From: Drosophila persimilis
Taxonomy: Eukaryota; Arthropoda; Insecta; Diptera; Drosophilidae
DNA length: 64,000 nt
NCBI RefSeq assembly: GCF_003286085.1
Contig: NW_020825288.1
Location: 24,986,001-25,050,000, forward strand
Direction: 5' to 3'
Shown piece by piece: positions 34,302 through 46,300 of the stretch. The stretch's first letter is position 1. The number at the start of each line of letters is the position of its first letter. The notes beneath the pieces are model-generated. The model saw nothing but the letters and a program-made list of their open reading frames with translations, had not been told where the DNA came from and ran no database searches. Both the position numbers and the translations under genes were made by a program.

Positions 34302-34308
34302 TATAAAA
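34302..34308 (+). promoter_or_regulatory. TATA box for the desaturase gene
   Basis: TATAAAA about 135 bases upstream of the ATG and only 71 bases after the right end of the Tc1-like element. Start site expected near 34332. Confidence 0.6.
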
Positions 34309-34436
34309 TCGATTCAATCGAAATGCAAATCGAATGACGAATATTTTAATAGAATGAGTATAAGAGGGAGTGTGCCACAAGCCCACAATTCAAGTTTGAG
34401 TCGTCGGGGGAAACAGACGTACCGCGCTGTCTAAAC

Positions 34437-35522
34437 ATGCCGCCAAACAGCGATGTGATCGAATTAGGACCTAGTCCCGACACTACGGACGTGCTCTGCG
34501 AAACGGATGCGGGGCCAAAAGGTACCGCCAGTGATTTAAGCACTCTGAAGTCGACAGACGGGCGGAAGTTGGAGCTCGTGTGGATCAACATAATTCTGTT
34601 TATCTATGTGCATACGGCCTCTCTGTACGGGATCTGGCTTATGCTCACAACCACGAAGTGGCAAACGGACGTGTTTGCCGTGATTCTTTTTAGTTTAGCT
34701 TCCCTGGGGATTACGGCCGGTGCCCATCGGCTGTGGGCGCATCGCACTTATAAGGCAAACGTGGCGGTGCGTCTGATCTTACTGTTCTTCAACACCTTGG
34801 CCTTCCAGGACGCCGTGTATTACTGGGCTCGCGACCATCGGCTACACCACAAATGCACGGATACGGATGCCGATCCGTACAACTCGAAGCGAGGCTGGTG
34901 GTTCGCACACATCGGTTGGCTGTGCTGCAAGAAACACCCCGACGTGACGGCGAAGGGCAAGTTGATCGATCTGTCCGATCTGCAGCGGGACCCTCTAGTG
35001 ATGTTCCAGAAGAAGTACTACCTGATCCTGATGCCCATCTTCTGCTTCATCCTCCCCACGCTGGTGCCCGTATACTTCTGGGGCGAGTCCCTCAGCGTTG
35101 CTTGGCATGTGCCGGCGCTCACGCGCTGGTGTCTGATGCTTAACGTCGTCTGGCTGCTCAATAGCTCTGGCCACATGCACGGCAAACGCCCCTACGACCG
35201 GTCCATCAGCCCCACCAGTCTGGTCTTCCTTATCTGGCTGCGCTACGGCGAGGGGTACCACAACTACCACCACGTCTTCCCGTGGGACTACAAAGGCGCC
35301 GAGATGGGACGCTATTCGCAAGACCTGCCCACCATTTTAATCAGGATTTTTGCCCGTCTGGGTTGGGCGTACGATCTAAAGAGCGTCTCCATGGACATGG
35401 TGCGGAAGCGCGTCCTGCGAACTGGCGATGGCACCCATCCTGTCTGGGGCTGGGGCGACAAGGAACATCCACAGGAAGATATTGATAGCACGACCATTAC
35501 CTATAAGAAGAAAGTGAAGTAA
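34437..35522 (+). CDS. Acyl-CoA delta-9-type desaturase
   Basis: Single-exon, 361 aa, the normal length for insect desaturases. It is an ER membrane di-iron enzyme that introduces a double bond into fatty acyl-CoA using cytochrome b5; in Drosophila these enzymes feed membrane lipid and cuticular hydrocarbon/pheromone synthesis. Histidine boxes are intact: HRLWAH at residues 97-102, HRLHH at 134-138, HNYHH at 275-279. The fourth ligand region is NSSGH (241-245) where desat1-type enzymes usually have NSAAH. Four hydrophobic membrane segments are visible. The C-terminus keeps WAYDLKSVS and RTGDGTHPVWGWGD. The sequence is close to but distinct from desat1 and desatF, and the lack of introns differs from desat1. 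I cannot assign the exact orthologue. No break in the frame. Confidence 0.92.
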   Translation: MPPNSDVIELGPSPDTTDVLCETDAGPKGTASDLSTLKSTDGRKLELVWINIILFIYVHTASLYGIWLMLTTTKWQTDVFAVILFSLASLGITAGAHRLWAHRTYKANVAVRLILLFFNTLAFQDAVYYWARDHRLHHKCTDTDADPYNSKRGWWFAHIGWLCCKKHPDVTAKGKLIDLSDLQRDPLVMFQKKYYLILMPIFCFILPTLVPVYFWGESLSVAWHVPALTRWCLMLNVVWLLNSSGHMHGKRPYDRSISPTSLVFLIWLRYGEGYHNYHHVFPWDYKGAEMGRYSQDLPTILIRIFARLGWAYDLKSVSMDMVRKRVLRTGDGTHPVWGWGDKEHPQEDIDSTTITYKKKVK

Positions 35523-36714
35523 ACTGAACTATTTTTACGATATTAACATATGTTGTGAAATGTACTATATATTTTTATTTGAAATGCCACAAAGATTAAA
35601 CAAAAATGAGCCAATACTAAATCCATTAGAAGTAATAATACAATACTCGTAGAGAATTTCTATTCCACGCTTAGCCATCCCTCTGTCCGGGTTCTCATGT
35701 CCTTATACACATATATGTATTATCTGTACATTATGTTCGATCTTGGATGGTCCAAAAGCTATATTTCGAAGCAAACAATGTTTCCCACTCTGACTTGTCT
35801 TATGACCAATCGTTCTGTTGTCTGCACCGGACTATTACGAGAAATGATTCCATAACGATCGGGAACTTTGTGAGCCGCAGCAAGCGCCGCGGCACACTGG
35901 ACGAGGAAGCGAGTGTGTGAGAGAGAGAAAGACAAAGCCACTGTAATTTCATTTGTTCCTTCTGGCTATAATAATGATCCGATCTCATACAGGTTAGACA
36001 CTAGATTTAGCGTTTTTGCTTTCTTCTTTTCTCTTGTCTTCGAAATTGTGAATGCCATAGATTTCACATGTTTAATAATGTTTTCCCAGAGACTTGCACG
36101 CTGAATGTTTTTAATTTAATCGAAAATTGGATTAAGTATTTAGTTCGAACCAATCGCGAACATGCAGGAAAGATGGATGTTAGACTAATGTCCGAGGAAA
36201 ATTAAAACTCAACTTACTAAAATAACTAAGCATGCATTCAAAATACAAATCGTATTACTAATTAAGAGAAAGGTATGTTAAATGAATAGTAGTAGTAGTA
36301 GCAATATGGTGGTAATCCGAACTTAAGATGTTTGGACTGATTGATTGATATAAAACTATTGACTATAGATTGCCATCAAGTGGCCCATGCCACACCAAGC
36401 CGAAGCCGCCCAACCGACCGAGGGAATCACCGAACTGATCCTTAAACTTACTTAAATAACTTACTTAAATATAATATGGTAGAGGGAATCAGAATGCGAG
36501 CATAAGACCCTAAACGGTTCATGCAAGTAATAATTTGATACAAAACAAAATGGACAACGGTATATAGTTTCCAGTGGAACTAATAGGAATAACAAGCCAG
36601 GCTATCTACTACACCCTTGATCAAGTTTTGCCTAAAAATCAAATCAAACATTTTTCTTCGATTAACTAGGAAGAGAAGGTTTATTAAAAGCAATCTATAA
36701 GGGTAATCTGGCAA
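35523..36714. other. Desaturase 3' region and intergenic DNA
   Basis: Contains the desaturase 3' UTR, then non-coding DNA with AGTAGTAGTAGTAG near 36290 and motifs shared with the sll downstream region (AAGCATGCATTCAAAAT, CCATCAAGTGG). No gene. Confidence 0.5.
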
Positions 36715-37280
36715 TCTCACACATGCATCCCAGCTGAGGCCGCGCTGAGAAAAAATGAATTAGATTTTCTGGACTGATTCTATACGGTCCCGGTGTACTG
36801 TATACTGAGGGCACCATTCACAGGAGCCGTATTCCAAAATAGGACGAACTAGTATTTGCTATACATGTACGGGTCATCAAATTCCTTTGACCAACTCTTT
36901 ATAAGCCCAAGCACGCCCAAGCCCTAATTTACTATGGTAGAAAATTGTTCAGAAAACTTTAACTTGGCGTCTAACACCATTACTGAAAGTTATTGAGATC
37001 GGATTGCAGGCGACATTAAAGACAAATGTCCTTATACTGGGCACAGAGCATACATGAGTACTCGAGAATATGTTAATACCGAAGGCAGGTAGAAGAGCGT
37101 AAAAAGTAAGGGGCCCAGATGGCTGCCCTGTGCTATTCTAGAAGTAGCCTTAAGTGGTAAAGACCATAACATACTGATTGAGTAACGGATACACGGATAC
37201 ACAAGGGACATCATAAACCAAATCTCCAGCGCCAGTTGTTTGTAGGAATCCTGAAAGTGAGCTCCCAATCTATTCCCTAG
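36715..37280 (-). mobile_element. Decayed non-LTR retrotransposon fragment (jockey-like reverse transcriptase)
   Basis: On the minus strand a reverse-transcriptase signature AQGSHLGPLLFTLFYLPSVL precedes a YA(LC) remnant of the YADD box near 37045. Further on, VRPILEYGSCEWCPQYT and HRDRIESVQK, typical of the C-terminal part of jockey/BS-type reverse transcriptases, follow at about 36850-36770. The frame is broken by several stops and shifts. The N-terminal endonuclease and the poly(A) end were not found. Boundaries approximate. Confidence 0.8.
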
Positions 37281-40200
37281 AGAAGGTAATAAATATATTT
37301 AATAGTACGCACGAATATATAATATGTTATGTATACATATGGCTGTTAAATAATATAGCAATTGCTGTTTATTTGTATTGGTTTTTATTTAATTATTTGT
37401 TGTTGCTTATACAAACAGGAAACAATTAACTTAGCTTTATTTTTACAATTAGCTCTAATTAGAAATAATAAAAATATTGAAGCTTTTTGTTTTTTTTTTT
37501 CTCCTTTTATGTTTTACAATCTTTATGTGTATTATTTAGTTTATAATAATTGGTTTAAATGGTAGTTTTCATATACATATACATATATATGTATGTATGC
37601 TTGTATGTGTGGGTATATACACTAAAGCAGCGAGGGGCAAGGAAGGGCGGGGCGGGGGCGGCGGCGACATTGGGGCCAAACTATCCTGAATATACGAGTA
37701 TATCGCTATATAAGAAGTTGATATTTGGCGTTGTCGCGACTGCGCTCACATTTCCACTCTAACGTTGTATGTTACATTCAAAATTTAGTTAATTCAACTA
37801 CTAAATATACATGTTACATAATGCTTTTGCTGCTTTCTTGTTTATATATTTTGTATTTAATTTTATTTGTTTAATGTATAATTCCGTTAATTGTTTTTAC
37901 GTTTCTCTCGCTCTATCGATCTCGCTTTAAGTTTACAATTTTCGTTAGAATTTCTGTTTCTTTCTTTTTTTTTCTCTCATTTTATGTACATAAAAACAAA
38001 AGGAACTATATCTTTCAGTCTTTTTAGTGTGTGTGTGTGTGTGTGTGTGTTTGTGTTTTTGTGGGTGTATGTATGTGTCTGTGTAAATGTGTGGCGTGGC
38101 TGTGTCGGTGTGCATGTGTAGAATATCTATTGTTTCATTATGTATTTAACATATTTTAATTAATTTAATTGTTTCGTTTTGTTTTTATTTTTAATTTTTT
38201 TGTTTTTTTAATAGTTTTTTACTTCATTTTTCAGTGTAAATATCGCTTGCTTCCCAGTTTTGTTTATATAATTAGCACTAGTGTTTTCCTTTTTGTTTTA
38301 ATATTAGTTCAAGTGGTTTCTTCTGCGCAGAAGCAATTTGTATAATTCATTTAAATATTTAGTGTGTTTCCTTGTTTCCGCCTTGCATCTATTAAAAAAG
38401 AAAAAGACACAGAAAAGCAGAATAAACGTTGCACATGCGATCTCTGCTTTTGTTTTACGTTGCTTTGCTTTTGCTTCTTCTTTTTTTTCTTTTAGTTATT
38501 AAATATAAATTTTTGCGTGTATAGTTAAATATAATAATATAAAGAGCGAAGGCAAATATCGAATACTTTTGTTGTTGTTGTTGTTGTTTTTTCATTTAAA
38601 AATTCCATTTGTTGCAGTTGTTTAACGTTGCTGTTCTGGTTCTGGTTTCTGGTTTCTGGTTTTAAAAGAGAATGTTCTGTGTGAGGTTCTCGTAATGAAA
38701 TGTGGTTGTTGGGTTGATTGGGTTTTCTTTTGCTAGAATTCATAGAACTGTCAGGATAGTACACTCAGCAAAACATATCACGTTCAGTTCTTAAATAGGG
38801 CCCCATATATATGTAAATATATATGTGTGTGGGTGTGTGTTTGTGTGTATATATAATTTGTCTATTGTAAAATTAAGTTTTAAGAAAAAAACAAAATCCG
38901 TCCGGTTTCTTGTTCATATTTGAGTTTATGGCGTATGGCAGATAATATTATCTAGGGTCTTCTAGTGAAAGATGTTCTTGTTGTACGGATGTGAGTCTAT
39001 GGATGTGTGTGTTTTGCTTTGCTTTTCTCATCTACAGCTAGTACATAAAATGCTTTGCTTTTGCTTCTACTTTTCGCGTAGTATACAGACAGCATTAAAA
39101 ACGACCAGCAGATTGTATACAATTATTTTATACTTATTTAGTATACATATATGTAAATGATGCATCAGTTACTTAAGCTCTCAGTTTTTTTTTTGACATT
39201 ACGTTACGTGGTTTTCCTTATTCTCCTCTCCGCCATCTCCGAAGCTTGGCTTCAACAGAAATTAATTTAGAAAAGAAATGTAATTGAACAAAAGTTTTTG
39301 CGCCTCGGCCGCTCGCTTGATGGTTGCACATACACATCCGCCATCCAAATAGATTGGATGGTACTCCTCGCTCGCTCCATTCAAAATTTACAAAATTCTA
39401 TGTACAAACGACAATAAATATTACAATTATGAAATGTAAAAAGGGAGAAGAATCAGAGAAATATAAGAAACAATCAAGCAACACTTGGTAAAACAAAAAA
39501 AAAGAAGTAATCAGTATAAATAGAAATATAAATTAAAATCCAAGCATTCAATTCTAAAATAAACGCACTAAAAACAATTGCTTGCATGCAGTAAAATTAG
39601 TTGAGTACATTTAGATATAGTGTGGGTGTGTGCTACATATCTCTATGTATATGGTGTATATATATCCGTTGGATCTCTCTGGGGGAGGGGGGAGCGGGGG
39701 ATGGGGGGATGGGGGGGTACAATTATAACTAGCTCTAGCTAAACTCAGTGAAGACAGTAGTTCTGTATTTTGTATTGCTTGTTTCTTGTGTAGTTTCTGT
39801 TTCGGTTTTCTCTTGTTCTGCTTGTTGTACATTTTCCATTATTTTTCTTTGCTATTTGCATTTTCCATTGAACGCGTTTTGGTAGGTACTAAAAATTATC
39901 ATGATAATTATGAATATACATAACGTATAAGTAGAAGTAGTAGGTAATGGTTCATAATTCAATAATTTATAATTGGTAATTGGTAGAATTTGTATGTCTA
40001 TTTAATCGGTACTTAGGTTGGTTGGTTGTTGGCTTTTGTACTTTTGTTATTTGCATGTAGGACTTGTTGTTTTTGCTTCGCTTTCGCTTTCTGTCTGTTT
40101 TTCTGTTTGTTTTGTATTGTGTTAACGGCTCTAGTTCATTGATTTAAACAAACAAAAACTGTCGTGTGTAAATACTAAACGAATACGTTAACATAAATAG

Positions 40201-40332
40201 GCTTAATCCGAAAATGATTACAGTTTATACATAGATGTGGGGGGGGTCCTAATCCTAATTGTTAATCGAAGCGAATTTACATTTCCCTTGGACATCCATT
40301 TCCACTCTATTTACACTCTCGTCTTGTCCCGT
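37281..40332 (-). other. Probable InR 3' untranslated region and downstream DNA
   Basis: No ORF. The minus strand is A-rich with many AATAAA hexamers (for example TTTATT at about 37366 and 37437 on the plus strand). Three minus-strand Pumilio-type sites TGTANATA occur at 40308-40315, 39399-39406 and 37983-37990, the first 18 nt after the InR stop. The exact 3' end cannot be set from sequence. Confidence 0.4.
38027..38051. repeat. (GT)n microsatellite
   Basis: Twelve GT units, followed by interrupted GTGTTTTTGTGGGTGTATG sequence. On the InR-sense strand this is (AC)n. Confidence 0.9.
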
Positions 40333-43300
40333 CTACGCTTCACGTCCAATAAATCCATTGGGTGGCGGTGGTCGCGTCGAACTGCTGCCCTCCCGCAGCC
40401 AGTTCTCCTTCAGCAAGTTCGAAACATTGCTGGCCGCTGCAGCAGCTGCTGCTGCTGCTGCCGCCGCTCCAGAGTTCGCCGCTGCCGTGGGAGACTTTCG
40501 CGTCTGGCTGACACTTCGACTGCGCTGAGGTTGCGGTTTGCTGACCGCCCGCTGTCTGGGTCTGCTCAGGGGCATGCGCTCCATTTTGATGTGCTCCACA
40601 TGCTCATCGTCCAGGTCCTCGTCGTCGTCGTCATCATCGTCCTCCTCCAGGTCGTTGTCGTCATCGGAGCTGCTCAGACGGGACTGTGGGGCATGCATGA
40701 AAGCATAGCTTGGATTGCTGCTTATGACCAGCTCTGGCTCGCTCATCAGCACATAGTTGGGATTTTCGTTTGCCCCAGCATTGGCGTTGGAATTTCTCGT
40801 ACTCTGTCCCTGTCCCGCACCCGTTGTGGGATGCATCATCTCGTAGTTGGGATTCGGACTGCTCGTAGTGAGTATCGTGGCTTGTTCGCTATCCGTTCGC
40901 TGGCTCCACGAGTTCCCAGGCGACCTGGTCGTCCCCCCACTCGTTATGGACTCGTCCAGTTGCCTGTAGTTGGGATTATCGCTGATAATGGTCGATGCCC
41001 CTCCGCTGGGCGTGGCCGTGGGCGTGTAGAAGCGCGGTGTGCCCGTGTAGCTGCCCGCAGAGCCACTGCCGCCACTCTCGATGGTACCCAGATTGCCCAT
41101 GGCCACCGGATGGCTGGTGAGGTTCGAGTTGCTGCTGGTGCTGGGTGCATTCGAGGCGCTGCTCTTGTAGCTTGCATTGCTGCCGCTCCGCTTGTGATTA
41201 AACAGATGCCGATTGAAGATGTTGGCCCTGTTCCGTAGCGTGTCGGCAACGACCCGTTTGAGGCTGGGATAGCGGCCGCCACCGCCGCCGCTTGTGCCCG
41301 TATGGGAGCTGGCATTGGAGCTGGCCGCCGAAGCCGTCGAAGGCTGCAGGGAGGAGCCGCCTCCTCCAATCCCAATCACATCGTCGGGCATCGAGCTGCT
41401 CATAATGACAGGCTGGCGGGACTTTCGCGGAAGCAAATGCTGCTCCCCGCTCAGCTTCCCGCCTCCGCCACCACCACCGGTGCTGCCGCTCCGGCTCGTC
41501 GGCAGCTCCGCAAAGTTCGGACTCGGATCGTAGATCTCGTACCCCCGATCGGCGGCCAAAGCCTCGGCATCCGGTTGGACATAGGCGGCCGCATCGTCGC
41601 CATGCGAGGCCCCCGCCGTGGGCATCGTCGACTGGGCATCGGGCGTGCTGCTTACAATGAATCCAGACTGCAGACTGAAGGGCGAGTGGGTGGCATGGTC
41701 GTCCACCAAAGCAATGGGACTCTCTGCGGGCTGGTCGAGGGATGAGTTGTGGTCCATGTTGGACTTGTAGCCCTGATAATCGCCCACCCTTAGCGGCGTG
41801 GTGGCATCCTCCTGGTCCTGGTCCAGCGGCACTGCCGCGAAGGCATCATTTTGACTTCTTTCCTTGCGCTCCTTTTCGCGATGCACCAGTCCGGCGTCCG
41901 AGTGATAGAACGACACGGTCTTAAACTCCGAATCGGGACACTGCTGCTCCAAATACGCGATAATGTCCAGGAAACTGGGCCTCGCTGACGGCCGATGGTG
42001 CCAGCAGCGATGCATCAGCTTGTGCAACACATCGGGGCAGTTCTCTGGCCGCTCCATGATGCCACCATCGATGACGTATCGCAGCACTTGTTCATTGGAC
42101 AGGCCCTGATAGGGCTGTGCCGCCAGCGTGGCCATCTCCCAGAGCACCACACCGAAACTGAAGACATCGCTTGAACTGGAATAGACGCCATCGCGCAGAC
42201 TCTCCGGCGGCATCCAGCGTACGGGCAGCAGGCCCTTGGTGCCCTTGCGGTAGTAGTCGGTCTCGTAAACGTCGCGCGTCATGCCAAAGTCTCCGATCTT
42301 CACCGTCAGATCCTCGGCTACCATGCAGTTACGGGCCGCCAGATCGCGATGGACAAACTTCTTGGCCGCCAGGTAGGCCATGCCGTCGGCTATCTCGATG
42401 GCCATCTGATAGATGCGGGCATACGTGGGCGGATGGACATTCCCAGTGACGCCGATGCGGTTCAGATACGCCTGCATTGCTTCGTCCCGCTCCTCGGGCC
42501 GATGAGCGCGCAGATAAGACTTCAGATCGCCCTTCTTCATTAGCTCCATGACAACCAGGGCGGGCTGTCCACGCGAGCAGACGCCCAGCAGTCGGACCAC
42601 ATGGAACGTGTCAAACTCCTTCATCACACTGGCCTCGCTGAGGAAATTCGTCCTCTCCCTGTCGGTGGCATTCTCGTTGACAGTCTTGATGGCGCACTCC
42701 GTATCGCCGCCACCCTGCAGCGATTTCAGTATTCCCTGGTACACCATGCCAAAGGAGCCCTGTCCGAGCGCCTCCAGCTGGATGATGTTCTCGCGCAGCA
42801 CCTCCCAGTCGTCCGGTATGTACTGCATGCTCGCATAGAACGGATTCACGTCCGTGTTCATGTGCAGGTCGTTGGGACGGCCCTTCTTGCGCAGATGCCG
42901 CACATAGACCATCAGGCAGACAATCACCAGGACACAGACGATGCCCGAGAACCAGATAAAGTACTTCTCCAAGCTCAGTCGGGGCTGAAATCAGTGCGCT
43001 TAGATGGGAACTCTTGCAATAATTAACGAAAAACTCACCTGAACATTCATGTAGACAAAGTCCGAGTATATGCCCTGCCCTGCCAAGGAGTTGGCACGCA
43101 CCCGAAAGCTATAGTTGCCCTCGTTCAAGTGCAGGGGATAGCCATCGGTGAGATTGAGGAAGTCCGCCACTAGGATGCACTTCTTCTCCTCCACCTGGTC
43201 GGGCTTCTGCAGGCGGTAGGCCAGTTCATAGGCCACAATATCGCCATTGGGATCGCTGGGCGGCAGCCAACGCAGCCGCACAGAGGATTGCGTGTTATTC

Positions 43301-46300
43301 GCGTTCTCCCGGGTCACAGTCAGATCGCGGGCCATGTCGGCATCGTCTAGAAGAGAGAGTACAGAGAGGAATTAGGGCTGAGAGGAGAGGCAATCGAGCA
43401 GCGTGTCTTACCCTTCCTGTTGGTCAGTTTGTAAATGGGATTCATAGAACTGCAAATGGACTCCTTGTCGTTGGGACCCGCTTTCTCGCGACAGGCCACC
43501 ACAAAGATCGTGTAGAGGGTGAAATGCCTCAGCCTCTTGAACGAAAAGGTGGTCGTGTTGGCCCACACCTGGGCGCCGAGTACCTCGTAATAGTCACCGC
43601 TGGCCGACATCCTCGTCTCGTTCACCCAGGCCTCGGGGTCCACAATAGTCGGTGTGGATATGTTCAGGGGCTCGTCCTTGAGGGCACGAACATGGCGCGA
43701 CAGGAAGCTCCCGCCCAGCAAATCGAACGCAGACTCAAAGTCAATGTCCCGTCGCCGTCGGATGGCATTACCGGGTCCACTGCCGTCGTCAATGCTATTG
43801 CCGCCACCCAGAGCGGAGGGCAGCAAGCCCACGACTGCTCCTGCAGCTGCACCTGCTCCTGCACCTGCACCGACCTTTCCCTGGGCCTTCTTGGGCGATG
43901 GCACGTAGATAAAGTTCTGCAATGCGTTCTCAAACTCCATCTGTGCGTGTATCCTGCGATCGTCCTGGTCACGGTCGGTGGTCTTTCTGCTACCCTCCTC
44001 GCATTTGCAATCCCCCTCGCGTGTTAATGGGTCCGGCGGGGATTTCTCTGCCGGCGTTGGGGCCACAATCACCTCATTGTCAACGGCCTTGGCAATGGCT
44101 GTGAATGGAATGGAATGGGAAGTGGCTTAGAAAATACATATATATTTTTTGGCAATAAAATCTTCACTCACGATCCACGCAGTAGTTCCGTTGTGGTGTA
44201 TCCTTGGCCGTCCGTATGGTGAGCTCTGCTTTCACAAAATAACGCGTTAGCTTGCTGTACGGATACCGTGGGGGATTCCAGTTGACTTGCTGCAGGCGAA
44301 TGGCACATGGAAAGGAGTTAGTGGCAGTAAGACCCCATCCCCAGTCCGCCCCCCATCATACTCACAATTTCCGAACTGGAAACCGAAGTGGCCGTGATGG
44401 CCGGCACCATCGAAGGCTGGGCAGGCATTGTACGAAAATACATGACATCGCTCTGGCCGTTGGTCGACTCCGAGGAGATGGCCATGGTTCGAACATAGAA
44501 AGCATACTGCGTGTAGGGTATCAGATCAGAGAAGATGTGGCCAAACACCTTGATGGGATCGCTGACGGTCCATCTGCACAAAAAGAGTCAAAGGAACGAG
44601 TCAAATAGGGTGTCTCTCTGGAAGAAAATAAGTATCCGCACCTGTCATCGCATGGCTGGTAGCTGCTCTTTGTGGCATTGCCATAGGGATCGATCATGTG
44701 ATAGAACTGAAAGCCAATAAAGGCTCGCGGATCCTTGAAAAATATCGATGTGTTGCTTATCGTCTTGTTCGAGCCCACTGGATCGCCTAGGATTACGGAT
44801 TTCGGATCGACCTTCACAAAGGCCGTTCGTGGCCGGGTGCCCTCTACCGTAACCAGTATCTTTGCGGTGCCACCTGTCAAAAGAGGGTAAATTTATGTTT
44901 TTGTTTTTTCCACCCTCCAGCTCTATTCTCCACTCACATGATCCTCGATTTCCGTTCGAATCGGTGGCCACTTCGCTCTTGTTGAACGACTCCGGCTTGG
45001 AGGCCATCATGGGCCTCAGTTCGTTGATCGTCGACACGCACAGCTTTCGATTGAAGTGAAAGAACACCCCACCATTCCGTATATACACCGTCTGATTGGG
45101 CGCCCAGATCTCCTCCAGATCGTTATTCTCCAGCACATACAGGGCGTACAAATTCTCCAGCATTGGGGCGCCGCGTATCTCCCGCAGGGCCTTGAAGAAT
45201 CGCAATGAAGTGAGGCCATAGGTGAGATGCACCTTCAGATAGGTCTCTATCGTATGCACCGATGCCAGTCCAAATTCCAGAGCCTCCATAATGTGTGCTG
45301 TAAATGTACAAAATCGATCAATCAATCAGTAGCCGGGAGACACTCAGAGGCAGACTTAAACCAAAGACTATAGAATACCAAGACAAGAACACCGCGCACG
45401 CCCCTCTGCCACCACCATAGAAACGCTTTTTGGTGCTTCGTGCAACATCTTGGTAATTGCAGATCTTTGCCTAAACTTACATCTTCCCTCGCGTTTGATG
45501 CTGATTGTGAGGCCATTATTGGGTCCGATTTTGGTGCAGCCATGAAAATCCCTCGCCCGCACCAGACTATCAATCAGTTCTCCCTCGCAGGTCTTCTCGC
45601 ACTGGCCCTGACACTTGACGCAGGTGCTGTTCTCCATTTGATAGCCCTTGGGGCAGCGTGTGGTGCACTGTCCATTGTAATGGGCCAAAGGCATCTCCTT
45701 AGTCTCGTACTTCGTGCCAATCTGTTCGCACATTTCGGCCGTGATGCAGCGTCTGTCGTACTGTCGAAAGATCGTTTCAATTAGGATCGGAAGCCCTTTC
45801 TGGAACACGAAAAACTTACCCGATAGAACCCCTCTGGACAGGTGTCCACACACGTGGTGTTGTGGATCGACAGATAGCGACAGCTGATGCAGTCATTGTG
45901 GCCATTGTTGTCCCTGATGCAGCCACCCAGACAGGCCTTGTTGCAGCAGGTGTGCTCGTCGATGCAGTTATTGCGGCACTCCTTGGGGCATACTGGAAGG
46001 GAATGAAATCTTCAGGGATTGCTCAAACCTCAATCATTTGTTAGCCACTTACTCGTCTGACAGGACTTGGTGTCCCAGCAGTAGCGCTTGTGATCCGGAT
46101 ACTCCTTGCAGCTGACGCTCGGTTCGCCGCCGTTGGCTCCATTCATCTCCTGGACGTCTCCGCCCTTGATCTCGCCCGGGCACTTGGGGCAGGTGGCCTC
46201 ATTGCGATTGGTTTGCAGCACCACCTCCGACTTGGTGGCATTCTCGGCCATGATGTGCAGCCAATTGACAGTGTGCACAAAGCACAGCGACGGATTCTTC

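Noticed and set aside
40237..41238. 333-codon plus-strand open frame
   Set aside because: Antisense to the last InR exon; Arg/Val-rich translation is the shadow of its Ser/Asn/Gly codons.
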